From Plecoglossus altivelis (lineage: Eukaryota; Chordata; Actinopteri; Osmeriformes; Plecoglossidae), in contig BROE01000022.1 in the NCBI GenBank assembly GCA_036571765.1, positions 3,382,221 to 3,446,220 on the forward strand: 64,000 nucleotides of DNA, in the 5' to 3' direction. How positions within the stretch are numbered: the stretch's first letter is position 1; every line of letters starts with the position of its first letter. A program made the position numbers and the translations under genes. This document shows positions 10,743 to 23,547 of this stretch, piece after piece. Under the pieces are notes generated by a model. That model was not told where the DNA came from, did not search any database, and saw only the letters and a list, made by a program, of their open reading frames with translations.

Positions 10743-11042
10743 TCTCCACCCCTCTCCTGGTCCTGGAAGGTGGCCTTCCGTCCTGAGTCTCCACCCCTCT
10801 CCTGGTCCTGGAAGGTTGCCTTCTGTCCTGAGTCTTCACCCCTCTCCTGGTCCTGGAAGGTGGCCTTCCGTCCTGAGTCTTCACCCCTCTCCTGGTCCTG
10901 GAAGGTGCCCTTCCGTCCTGAGTCTTCACCCCTCTCCTGGTCCTGGAAGGTGGCCTTCCGTCCTGAGTCTTCACCCCTCTCCTGGTCCTGGAAGGTGGCC
11001 TTCCGTCCTGAGTCTTCACCCCTCTCCTGGTCCTGGAGGGTG
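10743..11042. repeat. 45-bp minisatellite, about 6.7 copies
   Basis: Units start TCTYCACCCCTCTCCTGGTC and end CCGTCCTGAG, at 10743, 10788, 10833, 10878, 10923, 10968 and 11013 (partial). They are nearly identical. The period is a multiple of 3, so a 163-codon plus-strand frame and a 100-codon minus-strand frame run through with 15-residue repeats. No start context, homology or flanking exon supports coding. Confidence 0.95.
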
Positions 11043-11315
11043 GAGAACCCTCAGAGACCTTCGTTCATCACGGGAGCTGCACTGGAATGACCCTGGAGGA
11101 ATGTAAGGGTGAGCAGAGAGAGCCAGCAGCATGTAACATTAGCACACATTAGCGGCTATGCTAATCAGTGTTTTTGTGAGCAGGAAACTCAGGCTGGCAG
11201 AGGAGTTCCTGCCCCCCTCGCTGATGCACCCTGGTACCCTGCTAATGGTGGCTCATCTGCTGGTGAGGCGTAATTGGGTTCCGGCGGCGTAAACACCACG
11301 GGAGAATGAACCTCA

Positions 11316-11548
11316 GAGGGGGGGAGTGAGAGCAGGGAGGGGGAGGGAGAGGCAGGGAGGGAGAGGGAGATAGGGATAGAGGGAGGAAGAGGGAGGGAGA
11401 GGGAGATAGGGATGGAGGGAAGGAGAGGAGGGTAGGGAGGGAGAGGGAGAGGCAGGGAGGGAGAGGGAGATAGGGATAGAGGCAAGGAGAGGATAGGGAG
11501 TGAGAGCCAGGGAGGGAGAGAGAGGGAGATAGGGATAGAGGGAGGAGG
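11316..11548. repeat. Polypurine minisatellite (GGGAGGGAGAGGGAGATAGG-type)
   Basis: Purine-only plus strand for most of 230 bases, with irregular units of GGGAGGGAGAGGGAGATAGG and GATAGAGGGAGG plus occasional GGCAGG. Such tracts can form triplex (H-DNA) or, with G runs, quadruplex. That is general knowledge, not shown here. Confidence 0.9.
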
Positions 11549-12257
11549 AACCGCAGGGAGTTTGTTAGAGAGAGGTATGTGTAGTGGGGTGGTGGGAGGG
11601 GGTTTGATAGGGCTATTGAATGTTGTGAATGTATGTTCTGAATCTGTATATGTATGAAAGACCATGGTTTAGTTTCATTATGTTAATTGAGAAATAAATG
11701 GAGTGTATGTAATACATTCATAATTAAATGCGTGATTCTGTCAGATGGAAATAGGGATGTCAGACCATTGGAGGCCAGTGAGTCCTTTCATGATCCACAC
11801 ATCATGCAAACATCATTACAGGAAACTTCTAGCTTTGCTGTGCACAACATGCTAATGATGAGCTAACCGGTTTGAGCTGGAAATTTCCCTTTTCTTTGTT
11901 TTCATAAATTAATTGCTGGTGCTCAGTAAAGGGTATTGATTTCAGTCCAAACTCTTACATAGTTTGAAACTGTCCGACAACCATTTACTCAATTGATTAT
12001 AGTATTGTGCTGTTGTTGGTGTGTCAGATCCAACTTAGTCTCTGCAGACTGGGTCTGTGGACCAAACTGGAATCTGTTGGAAGAGAACTGCTGCTTTCTG
12101 GATCATTGGTGAAAAGTATAATTATGCTGGTGCCCATCTGGAGGAGAAGTGGAGCTTGTCTCTGTGAGGTAAATACACCAGTCACTGTCAGAGTTAGATG
12201 GAAAACAAACACTATTTGGAATGCTGTTCTCCGGTGTGAAGTACAGCATGCACTTCA
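11549..12257. other. Unique intergenic DNA, no gene seen
   Basis: A/T-leaning complex sequence. ORFs here only extend into the GT array that follows. Confidence 0.5.
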
Positions 12258-12378
12258 GTGTGTGTGTGTGTGTGTGTGTGCGTGTGTGTGTGTATGCGTG
12301 CGTGCGTGCATGTGCGTGTGTGGGTGTGTGCGTGTGTGTGCGTGTGTGTGTGGGTGTGTGTGTTTGTGTCTGTGTGTG
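12258..12378. repeat. (GT)n/(GTGC)n microsatellite
   Basis: Pure GT for about 25 bases, then GT interrupted by CGTG, CATG and GGG. Confidence 0.93.
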
Positions 12379-13099
12379 GCTCAGGGTTTCTGTACAGAGC
12401 ACGCACTTGTTAAAAAGTTCCACTTTACTGTGGAGAATTGAAAAGCGTTTCCTTCTAGTAATTAACAAAGTGTCTATTCTGGCTTGTGAGTGTGTGTACG
12501 CGCGAGTGGAATTGCTGTCTTGTGTGTACATAAAATGTGTGTGTCAGCCTGCAGCTGTGTGTGTGTGGTCTGAGTGTGACTGGTCTGTACGGCGTATATC
12601 TACAGTGAGTCCCAGGTGTGGGTATATGGGAGTAATCAGACCTCTATTCCCAGAGTTGACAGCTCTTTTACTCCATCTGTCTGAAGTCAGGTCCTTCCCT
12701 GACAGACAATATATTTCCCTGGTGAGCCACAGGGTCAGGCACAGAAAGTTCCTCTCTCAGAAGATAACCAGGGCAGCGCCAAAATGGAACTCTGACTCAA
12801 AAAAGAACACATCTTATACAACTCTATTTTCTGTCAATTTCCTTCCATCCTTCTTTGCTTGATGCTCTCGTAGAATTGTGATACTACAGAACCATCCTAC
12901 AAAGATGGAGGAAAACGTGCTCCACAGCAGGCGAAAATATTCCCCACGGTGAGAATCCATTTACCTCCCTCATCCTCTCCCAGCCATGGTATTTACACTC
13001 TTAATGTTAGATAAATTGACTGGTAAAGACTTTGATAGTCCTGGAAAAATTTGAAATAGGTTCAACTTTACAGCTAAATTATAAAAGATGGTTAACAGA

Positions 13100-13226
13100 A
13101 GATGACGGGAGGCAGAAGATGACGGGAGGCAGGAAATGGCGGGAGGCAGGAAATGACGGGAGGCAGGAGATGACGGGAGGCAGGAGATGACGGGAGGCAG
13201 GAGATGACGGGAGGCAGGAGATGGAA
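13100..13226. repeat. 17-bp minisatellite, about 7 copies
   Basis: The unit is GATGACGGGAGGCAGGA. Early units differ by single bases (GAAATGGC, GAAGATG), while the last three are identical. Confidence 0.93.
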
Positions 13227-16200
13227 GGAGATGACAGACAAGGAGCATGTCAAAAGTACATTCTTGCTGAGAGGCAGAAGAGCAACAGGAAGAGGGGTAT
13301 ATGAAAGGCAAGTGGGGGAGAGAGTGATGAAAAACTGAGAGGAATGAAGAGATGATTAGAGAGTTCTTGTAGAAGGTGTCTGCGTTTCAGCAGGTAGACG
13401 CTTCACCATGGTGGAGTGGGGGTTACTAGCCTGGGCAGTAGGAGCACAATGGCAGTGAAAGCTCTTTACAGCTCAGATGGATGGACAGAAGAGCATAAAA
13501 ACCACAAGGAGCAGCAGAGGCATGCTGTCAGAGAGGGTCTGCAGTTGGCCTTGGATGTTGATACCCAACAGAAGAGCAGGAATCATTAAAAAGGACATGG
13601 CCTCAAGGCTTTAGCTTCAACTCTTTCACCACTTTCAAATTTTCCTTTCATTTTCAAGCCTTTCATTTTATTGAGCTTGTTTCAGTAGAAGCTCTGAAAG
13701 ATGGCAGAGAAAGATTAAGTTCAGTATAACATTTCTGTCAGCTTTATAAGAAAGAAGTGCCCCATCTTGATTGACTGTAAAGAGATGTTATGGCAACACA
13801 CAGATCTCCCTTTGTAAATACTACATCAGAGTCGGAATATCACATGCATTCAAATGAGCAGAAATCTTTAACTTGGATTACCATATTACTTTAAATTCTG
13901 AGTTTGATTTCAAACTCTTCCAGTTGGCATAAGAGAGTTTAAGATGAATCTTAATTAACAATGAGATTCCACAACTGACATGAAACTAACATGATACTCA
14001 TGCACACAGCACACTGAGACTGAATACTTATCTATCTAAATCCATACCTGAGTTTCCATACCTGAGGTTGACAGAAGTGGAGTGATTGCTTAAAGCTCAA
14101 ATCGTGACAAAATATTTCACACTCTTTGACATTTGGGTTCACTCTGCGTTGCCTGGGGCAACACATGAATTCCCAGCCATGGTTCCCACAAGAATATGTG
14201 GAAATTGCTTTCTCTGTATACTTCAGAACGTGATCTGAAGTGTCAAGCACTGTTGTGAAATTCAATGAACCTGTTTCAAATTAATTGTGGCGTGTTAAAT
14301 ATTCATCAGTCATATGTATGCATGACACATTCCAGTGACAGGGAGATAAGGAAACAACAGCAACCAGTATGGAGGTAGGACTGAGAGTCTAGAGTCTGGA
14401 GGCTAGCTCCCTGTATAATCAGTTTCCACTCAAACGTGACTGTTTTAATAGCGCATGAGATGTACGAGGTGAATGCAAGCTGTGTTTAATTACAATACAT
14501 TTGCCAAAATTTTTATCAAGTCATAATGTACCAATTTAATTATACCTTTCTTAGCTGACAGACCCTAGACATTTCCCAACAAACTGGCAGCATTGGGATT
14601 CTGAACCAACGCATCACTAATGCCACAAGTCAATGGACAAACTTTGGGAAAGTTTGGAATGACAACAATGAAAGTTTGGAGTGAGTTTAAGGTGTCAAAT
14701 AGATTAACCTGAGACTAGGCTCACCATGAAGATGAACACATTTAGCAACTGACAAAAAAGAAAATGTATAGACCATCATGTAAGACCAAGGAGACAGAGG
14801 CAAAGGATGTTTTTTGTGTGTAAAAAAATACAGAAGCGATGACACCGAGCCAGAGAGATCATAACGTCTTTGCCCAATTCATCCACATAGTTGTGTGCCC
14901 CCTGTAAGTGTAATTAAGACGTCGTTCATTAGTGTAATGGTGTTCTACAAGAGGAAAGGATAAGAATAATGTCTTATCTTGTTGCCAATTATGTTAACTG
15001 CATATTTCCCCCCCAATGTTGATGGTTTAATTTGTGTTTCAGCTTCCATACTCATTCCTTTCTGCTTGCGTCAACCATGCCCGGGCTCATCTACCGGAGC
15101 TGAGGTAGACGCTGTGGTGAGATGTCTGGTTTATTAGTGCCATCAGGGCAGAGCACCTTGTTTGATACAAGATAACATCTGGAATTGTTACTCCACAACT
15201 GAAGGGATATTAGTTACAGCTGCAGGATTGACATTTAAATAGTTTTTTATTAAACAATAAACCTGAACATCAGCTGTCAGATGTCAAATAAATTAATTTG
15301 TGTTTCAATATGATTGTGGAACCATTCGTTGAATACTATTCATGAGGAACATGAATCAGATCCATTGTCAGTACACTGTAAACGTTGTTCCCAGGAGTAC
15401 CCTGCTGGAATGGATGTCAATCTGAAAGTTGAAGTTATATTTATTTACTTAACTGTAAACAAAAGACATCAACATTAACCAGATTCATACATCTTCATGC
15501 TATGTCGTATCCAGGAATGATTTGTTGGTGGGTTTGGGGAGAAAGTTCTATCATAGGACAGGTGGATGTTTTGATCCTTACATTCCCCACAGACTACCTC
15601 CTCCCCTGTCATCCCCAAGTATTTCCAGAGTAGCTACGACAGTTGATGAAGACCTCTGTCACGTTTGTCGGTGAGGTTGACTGTGCCATTGCGTGAAATC
15701 AACGTTGTGAAATTTTGTTCAAATCCTTTGTTCAAAACGTTTTTCAACATTGCTATTGTCTTGTCTACTAAGCTACCATGGATCAAGGCTGAAGGCAACA
15801 ACAATGATGTATATTTTTGTAAAAAGGTATTTCAAAGAAGAATTTCCTTGATTGATGAGTAGTTGATGAGGATTATATTATAATCTACTGTACTCTATTG
15901 TCCTCCACTCTCGTTTAAGTTACTTTGGCTTTAGAATGTTCAGATATTTATGTAACAAAAATTAATGAGTGAAAATAAAAAGTCCAGGAAAATTGACTTA
16001 AGTTCAGTAACAAAGTATTTGTACTTCCCATGTCTATCTGGTCTCCACTTTGCTCCAACAGTATACATGTGAAGTCCTTGCTTTGAGACATAACCCTAAT
16101 ACCAGATGCAGAACATTTGCATATCAAGAAAATTTCTTCTTTAAGTTTTGTTAATTGACCGTGGAAACCATCAAGATAAAAAAGATAATAATTATAAATT

Positions 16201-16918
16201 CAAATACTTCGAAAAAGTTTGACAGCGTTTGACGTGAAATGCTCGGTACCATATAGCTGAGGTTCTTCTGCGTTGTTGAAAGTGTTGCAATATGAGACAT
16301 CAAGTTATATTTATTACATTACAGGCCAACGTGAAGACGGCAACTCAAAAGGCCACAGGGAGGAGAGAAAGCGTATTGGCATCTTTCTGGAAATCCTCCC
16401 ACAAAGGAAATCAAAACCACAGCACAATTTCCTCGCGTGAGCTTCGATATTTGAAATCAGATACTTGTTTTCAACCGTCACTGTTTTCATATTGATGGTT
16501 GGCAGAATGTCAGAGCAGTATGCCATCATTCTCAGTTAATCAATACATTAGAACATCCTTTTGTTTGACTATGCTATTCTCAATTGCTATTTCTAGCATT
16601 GAAGTAGGCCAACTTATGTGTGTGGATGTGTGTTGTAAAGCGAATCCACTTATTAGAATATCATGAGAGAACGATTTAATTTCTACATGGTCTCTGTCTT
16701 GCTACCAGGCATTTGTCACTGTTTAGGGTTGAGGAGAAACAGACAAATGGAGGGGCCACATATAGCTTCACTACAGGTAAGGACATCAGTCCGGATCATT
16801 TCTTCATCTGTCACTTTTATGGATTCTTGTCTGGTCTAAATTACTAGCTGGAGCCACGGTGAAATCAAGCCTCAGGGTCTATTTACAGATTCCAACATGA
16901 TTCATTTGTCTCAGACAC
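13227..16918. other. Unique intergenic DNA, no gene seen
   Basis: About 3.7 kb of complex, A/T-rich sequence with no frame over 80 codons. It contains the transposon remnant at 15981-16036. TAATTAAGACGTCGTTCATTAG near 14912 and the block at 15660-15760 are compositionally like conserved non-coding DNA but lack stronger support. Confidence 0.5.
15981..16036 (-). mobile_element. Remnant of a common teleost hAT-like MITE
   Basis: Read on the minus strand, the segment runs GGAAGTACAAATACTTTG, TTACTGAACTTAAGTC, AATTTTCCTGGACT. This is the start of a very common fish non-autonomous DNA element, whose usual form is a CAGAGGTGG terminus, AAGTAC, AATACTTTGTTACTG, TACTTAAGTAGATTTT. Only the terminal part is recognisable and no target duplication was found. 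The superfamily assignment is from memory and moderate. Confidence 0.5.
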
Positions 16919-17076
16919 CTTCCTGTCTTGGTTGCAGCTTCATCCAGAACCTTGCAGAACCTGGGTCCCCTTCCTGTCTTGGTTGCAGCTTCATCCAGAA
17001 CCTTGCAGAACCAGGACCCCCTTCCTGTCTTGGTTGCAGCTTCATCCAGAACCTTGCAGAACCTGGGCCAGCTTCC
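16919..17076. repeat. 51-bp tandem repeat, 3 copies
   Basis: Units contain TCCTGTCTTGGTTGCAGCTT then CATCCAGAACCTTGCAGAAC. The TCCTGTCTTG anchors lie at 16921, 16972 and 17023. The period is a multiple of 3, so several 60-80 codon frames with 17-residue repeats arise on both strands. Confidence 0.95.
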
Positions 17077-20000
17077 TCCAAGACCTCTGGGGTTTCTGAA
17101 AGCACAAGAGGTGATATTTGTCATGTCCAAATGTTTTTGTTATTCTATTAACTTGAATTATAAGTTATTATTACTGTAGTCATAAACCAATTGTAAGTGA
17201 TACCAGCTTGTTCAGCATATTGGGTTAAAACACCAGAACACAACCATGACCCAGTTCAACAAGGACAGGATTGGTTTGGATTTTTGTATTATCTTATTTT
17301 CCAGTTCCCTGCTGTTTGCCTCTGTATCATACTGTTATCAGAGCAGGTATGTTGAGGAGTGGATCTGTGATAACACATTCATCTGTATGAAATGCCTTTG
17401 GCATTTTGTTTATAGAGATTGATATAGCAGCTCATATCTTTAAAATTGCAACCAAAATGAGCTGCAAATGTTAAAGCAGTTGAAGAAGCTCAGACAAACT
17501 AGTATGCAATTAACATTATTGGAATAAAATGACGCTCAGTTATGTGACATGACTAAAACTATCAAGGAATCATATGCTGTAAAATGAGATCATGTTGAAT
17601 CACCAACACAGTTTAATTTATCTGTAATTTATCAGAACTATTTGTTTATTTCAGGAAGGTTCTATGAGTGGCAGAAGTGTTAAATGTCTTGAGGCAACTG
17701 GATTGATACAACAGTTTCTGTTTCCTGTCTGGATTGGCTTTGCTGCAAGAAGGGTTCTGACCAGATCCATCTGCACTGAGGAGGGTGCAGCATCCTGCCT
17801 CCTAGAAACCAGCTGGGCATAAGAAGGTCCACGTTACTGATTACCCATAACTCCAGACCAGCTCCCAGACAGCATGTGAGTAGACAGGCAGAGGTGCATA
17901 TTGAGAGAGTTTACACAATAAAGGTCACATTCACAACACATGCACACCATTGAAGAATGAATCATCTTTCACACGTGAATCTGAGAGCTGGTTATGTTGA
18001 TTGCATTAGAGACAGAACAAAACGACATGGGATTGTCATCAAGCCTCTTGTTCCCTCCTCACTATTGATTCAGGAGGAGAAAAAAGGCACACAGTGATAT
18101 TGATTAAATCTGGTCCTAGACCAGTTCTCATGACACGCTTTGAATCAGGAGTCTGGCTGGATATCCTGCTATGTGGGCGTGTCTCTCCCTCCTGCTAATG
18201 CAGGAGCAACCACAAGCTGCCTGCTGTTGCTACCTCTGCGGTACCAAAGGCCTGTGATAGCCCAGGTTGACCTCCAGCCTTTTAAAACACAACACTTCCT
18301 GCTGTCAGCAAGCAAGTCAGAAGAGTTAATGTTTTAAAGAAAATTGATGTTTATGTTGATGCTTCTGCCTTTGTTTGGACCTGCAGAAGCTGGAAAATTC
18401 TGTAGGAAGTCTGTAAACTAAACACAACATCTAACAAGACTAACAGAATGTAATCATTAAAAACGATTACATTCCAGAGCCAGTGAATATTCTAGATCTA
18501 TTAAGGACTATATTCTTCATTGATTATGTGGTTTCTAAACTAAGCAAGGGAACCTATCTTTTATTATCAGGAAGGAAACACATAATGACTTTGGATTGGA
18601 GAGCTTTCTATGAGTAGACACATGCAAGCTACACTCTGTGTCCCTGCTTTGATTGCCTGCAGCATCTGTCTTTGCTCTATACATTATGATGGGAATGGCC
18701 ATCCCCCTGCCAAGCGTTTAATGGCCTATGTAATACCATTTAACGATCTTTCACCCAGCCAGACTAATTCTGTCGTGTGTATACTCTCTCACCCAAACGT
18801 TAATGCCGTCACACCTACTATTCGGCTGTGAGAAGATCAGTGAGTTAGTTAATGACACGCTCCAGGCTCTCGCTGGGGATTGGCTGCCCCCCTACTGCCT
18901 CCCCTCCCTCCCTCCCCCCCCACACTCACACAGTCCACAGTGTGATGCAGGCACCATTCGATAAGAAAGGAAGATTATAATATAAATATGTCTGTCTGCT
19001 TGCCTATCCATCTTTAAAAAAATCAATTTATCTATCCATCTAGTGGATGGATGTACTCCACAGTACTCCAATTATATGAACAAAATAAAACAGTTAACAA
19101 TAATAAGAAGAGACAAATCCTCAAATCTGTTTACTGTCATTGGCTCTCATTGGTTTTAACCTGAGATCTCAATACAGTCGTGATATCTTTGTCTATTGAC
19201 GTCTGGCTGGCTCAGAAGGTCAGGATGGGCGGAACAGCAAAACCAGAAAATACTGGACTTCCTGTCAGATGGACTCTTGTGTCTATTTCCAGTTCACAGA
19301 ATCCTCTCTGCTTTATGTCTACACAGACAATGCCAGATTATTTTTATCATGTCAGCATGAAACAGCATGATCTGCAGAGTACTGACATGTCAAAGTACAG
19401 CATTAGGTACTGATGTTATACACCTCAGTGAGGACTGACTGACACTAACTAGAAACAGTGGTGACAGAGAAAACTGCTGACCCCAAAAACATATTTCTAC
19501 AGGAACTTCCACAAGAGCAAAACTTTAGTGAGAGATCCGCCCTCCTTGAACACAGGACTCTGTTGCTATGGAGCTTCAGAGGCATGGTCATGGTTACAAC
19601 CTCACCACGGTAACAAGGGAGAGAGCTGAAGCTATGTGAGTGAGTTAGTCATAGCTGGTGCTCTTCACACATTCTTGGAGAGCAGGCAAATATTTGCTGT
19701 ATGTTTAACATCATGGTGATTTGTGCGACTATTCTGTGTCATTGGTTGGGGGAAAAAAACATAAACCTTTCACTCCTGATCAAAACTCCCTAGTTGAAAC
19801 CTTTCAAATTCACCACAGCCAAGGTTCGATTGTGTGTAAATGAACATATCTTCTTGTCTGAACATGAGCGGTGCTCCAAATCTTCCTTAATGAGGTAGCT
19901 TGCCTGGTGCTGGTTAACAACGTCTCTCAGACACTCTTCACCTCTCAACCCTTCAGCCTGCAGCAGCACAGACCAGGAAACATGACGTGCATCAGTACAG

Positions 20001-20482
20001 AAGGGCATCCTGCTCTCCCTCTGTGTTTCATGTTTGTGTAATTCTGTGTGCATGTGCTCAGCAGGTGTTCTCCCTCTGTTCTCCCTCTTTTCCTGTGATG
20101 AACTCTGCTCATTTGGGATGACTGATGCCCTCATCCCCTCCCTCCCTGTATCAGAGTCTGCATAACAACCACCTTCTTTGCTCTTGCTGTCTGCTCAGTT
20201 AAATACAGCATCCCTGCCACCATGTTCATGCCTACTTCTGATTCAGGGGGTTTTCAGTATGATTGAAAGACCTGATTTTGTCTTCACCCACTGTCCACTG
20301 GTGCTGCGACCCATCTTGAGATCACTGCACTGTGTACTGTGTTTCTGTGGAAAACAAGAGGAAAATCTAGTATAATAAAAACACTGATCACAGCTGGAAA
20401 CACACACAGATCTGAGACTCCTCTGGGATTATGCCAATGCCTCATTGAATAAATACATCCAAACTACCTGCTAGCTGTTGAC
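17077..20482. other. Unique intergenic DNA, no gene seen
   Basis: Complex sequence with a C-rich patch at 18885-18925. A 10-bp perfect inverted repeat (GAATGTAATC / GATTACATTC, 9-nt loop) lies at 18446-18474. Frames are at most about 115 codons (19790-20134 minus) and lack domain-like composition. Confidence 0.5.
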
Positions 20483-20676
20483 TCCCCCTCCCTTCTCTCC
20501 CTTCCCTTCTCTCCCCTCCCTTCTCTCCCCTCCCTTTTCTCCCCTCCCTTCCCTTCCTTCCCCTCTCTCCCCTGAGAAGCTCCCCACCCCGCCCTACCCT
20601 GCCCAGCCCCACCCTGCCTTGCCCTGCCCTGCCCAGCCCCACCCTGCCCTACCCTGCCCTGCACCGCCCTGCCCTG
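20483..20676. repeat. Pyrimidine-rich simple repeat (TCCCTTCTC)n and (CCCTGCC)n
   Basis: 20483-20577 is almost pure C/T in CCCTCCCTTCTCT units. 20584-20676 consists of CCCTGCCCTG and CCCAGCCCCACC units. ORFs on either strand are repeat-derived. Confidence 0.92.
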
Positions 20677-20954
20677 TTGTGATCCTTGGGCTTTTCCAGC
20701 AGGCAAGAAAAGTTTACTTGGACTGAGGTTTGAGCAATTCAACAACAACACAAACAAACTTCAGGTCCTGCTCAGAGAAGATGTTACACCACAAATGAGT
20801 CTTTTGGCATTCATTTTGGTTGCAGAGCATGTCCAGAGCAGATAATCCAAAAGGCTTACAAAAACTGGTCTCCACTCCATGTTGCTGCCAAATCACAATG
20901 ATCCGTTCAAGTAATCCCTGAAAACACTAATCTTTCACTCAGTCTGGACTAATT

Positions 20955-21125
20955 GTCCAGTAAGAACCTTGCTCAGTTGCATCCCAGCAAAAAGGATGTG
21001 GGTTCGATTCCCCCAGGGGGAACTGTTTGGTTCCCAGGTGTCTCCTGTGCTTGTCTGTGTGTTGACATGTTCTCCATGTGCTCACTTGAAGTTGCTTGCT
21101 TGTAAATAACCTCAATAACGACATG
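20955..21125 (+). mobile_element. Degenerate LINE/SINE 5'-region fragment
   Basis: CCCAGCAAAAAGGATGTGGG, then GGTTCGATTCCCCCAGGGGG and TGACATGTTCTCCATGTGCTC, line up with the well-known fish retroposon segment (CAGCAAGAAGGTCCTGGGTTCGAT, then TTTGCATGTTCTCCCTGTG). GGTTCGATTCC also resembles a tRNA-type B box. The copy is diverged, and neither the (ATGG)n tail nor target duplications are visible. Confidence 0.6.
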
Positions 21126-23503
21126 CAGAACAAATCATTCTCCTGCCCATATCTATGGACTGCTATCAACAGCATGTTTTAAAAACTTCTGCAAATATTT
21201 TTCATGGAGATGCATATATGCAGTGGATATTACACTTGTAATGACATTGACAGTACCATTGTAGCCTGCATCATAAATAGGGGCTGGTGCTGAGGCTCTA
21301 AGTGGGTAAGTAAAATTGTTCTGGCGAAATTCCTTTCAGAACAGTTGTCATTAGTACCAATCCTCCTCTCTTCTCTAGTATTCATGGCCCAGATCTGCTG
21401 CTTTAATGCTAATCATAGTTCTTATCAAGTCCTAATGCCCAATGACTGCTATTAAGACCCTAACTCTAACCCTTCAGATACAAAGAGAACAGCAGGACTT
21501 GTTTCTGAGGAAACCTAACCTGTAAAGCGAATCAAGTGTTTCCTAACCCTCTCAGAGTACGATGAACATCTGGAACAGGCTAGGCAGGAAGCTGAATTCC
21601 CACAAAGATTCAGTTAGCAAAACAATGAGTAAGTGTGAATCTATTTCTCAGATGTCGACTCACAGTCTATTGTTAGTGACAGATGAAAGTCATATTTCTT
21701 GGCTGGGTTGGTTTGCTGCTGACGCAGGCTTCTGTGAAATATGCCACCAGCCTCTTCACTTCCCACTTGCTCCGGAAAAGAAAGTTCTGGATCTCTAAAG
21801 ATTAAGCAGTAAATGAGAATGATTCACTAAGACTCACAAAAATCACTTAATGTCCCTTGCTGACCAGCACAGTCACTACTTTGGGCTGCCTGGCTGGTCA
21901 TAAGGTAACAGCCTACTCTAGGAAGTGGAAGGAAGGAACTAGGCAAGAGATAATTAACAGAATGAAGATACAAGGTCACATCAACATAGAGAAGGGATCA
22001 ACTAAAAACATCAACAGCTTTATGAAGGTGGAGAAGACTAGATGAAGGTGTTCAGATAACCTCATTGAAGATGCAGATTTCTCTGGTGATGTGTGGTAGA
22101 GGGCTTCTCCTGAGCAAGCTTGGGGAGAACAGGTCCTGGTTTAATTAGGTCTGTCTTGGACGCCACAGGGATGAATTACATCACATGAATGATGAGTTTA
22201 GCCCTCGCCCTTGTCTGAAGGGACGTCTCCTCTTACACCTGGCTGGCTGGAATGGAGGCTGGTGAAGGTCAAACAGAACCGCGCTGATCAGTCTGACATC
22301 CATCCTGGCGTCTGAACCGTGACTGTTGACCGCGGAGTTGGACCCAGGCCTTAGAGAGTTTCTGAGGTTGGAATTCAATCACTAACGAGACGCTTGTGGC
22401 TTTTCCATGGCAGAGAATTGTTTATGTTAGCCTGAGGAAATGAACATTTGATGTGAATAGTTTTAGATTTTTTATTCCTGTTTGTTTATTTTCATCAAAT
22501 GTATTTGACTTTGTTTGATCACTTTAGAAAAAAGTGTTTGAATTAAAAACAGCTCATGGTTAGTGTGGTCAGGGTTAGGTAAAGTCCAACAATGATCTGT
22601 ATTCAATAACCTGAGGACCATTACTAAAAAAGAAAAAAACTCCCTCCACCAGCAACATCTCCCAGTTCATCCACCACCTCCAACTCTGACCCTCCTACTG
22701 TCTGTGGCCCCACAACTGGATGCAAAGTTTGAGCATAATCACTCAGTGGTTCCGGAGCACCCAGCTGACAGCTCATTAAAACTCCAAAAAGTGAGTTCAG
22801 TTCCACGTGATCTATTCATCTCTCTTCTCTGCTGCTTCTCTGCCATCTTCCTTTTCATTACCCAGAACAATCACTAACGCCACAGAATTCATTACACGCA
22901 ATCAAACCACGTTCCTGAGGGCCCATTTAATTCACTTCCATTATTAAGGTTATCATCATTATTAATATGTTTGAGTAGAAGGGTACCACTAAGGTGTGTT
23001 TCTACAAAAGTGTGGAGTAATTATTCTGTCGTCACAGGCGTTACTTTGTCCCTGCGTTATGTGACTGATCAATGAATCATAGGAATGTTTTTGTATATTT
23101 TAGCCTGTATTTGTCTAGTAAAATAAATGTACATGAATAGTATTAAGTTATTGATGGACAGACTGACAATAAGGAGAATGTAAACAGCACCATAATATTA
23201 AAGCTGTTTTGTAAACACAGTCCATGGACTTGTACAGACTAGAAGACCGTCACCAAAACACAGGTGTCTCCCTGCTCAGGAAAACAGGCTGGGTCCATCA
23301 CCAGGACTCAGTCACACTCTAAGCCTACAAACAAGTGAGTCATTCTGTGTAAGGACAGACGGATGGATGAATAAACTTAAACCGACAGGTTATTAGAACG
23401 ATGGATGGATGGCCGGGGAGACTGAATGGAAACAGAGACAAACAAATGAAACCTCTACCAACTGCTCCAGTGGATGTTTATTTGTGGCTTTAAATATTCT
23501 TTT
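21126..23503. other. Unique intergenic DNA, no gene seen
   Basis: Complex sequence with no frame over 80 codons. GATGGATGGATGGC at 23400-23413 could be the stub of another retroposon tail, but no body precedes it. 22870-22985 is A/T-rich with several ATTA cores. Confidence 0.5.
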
Positions 23504-23547
23504 AACACAACACAATTTAACACAACACAATTTAACACAACACAAAT
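23504..23547. repeat. 15-bp tandem repeat, about 3 copies
   Basis: Unit AACACAACACAATTT. Confidence 0.9.

Noticed and set aside
10599..11090. 163-codon ORF with 15-residue repeats
   Set aside because: Repeat-derived (45-bp unit in codon register) and without homology or transcript signals.
20980..21030. tRNA gene suggested by GGTTCGATTCC
   Set aside because: No A box or cloverleaf pairing could be built. The context matches a fish LINE/SINE fragment instead.
23361..23415. GATGGATGG patches as another retroposon tail
   Set aside because: No conserved tail body (GTCCAGGGTGTACC or similar) precedes them, so a simple repeat is the more cautious reading.
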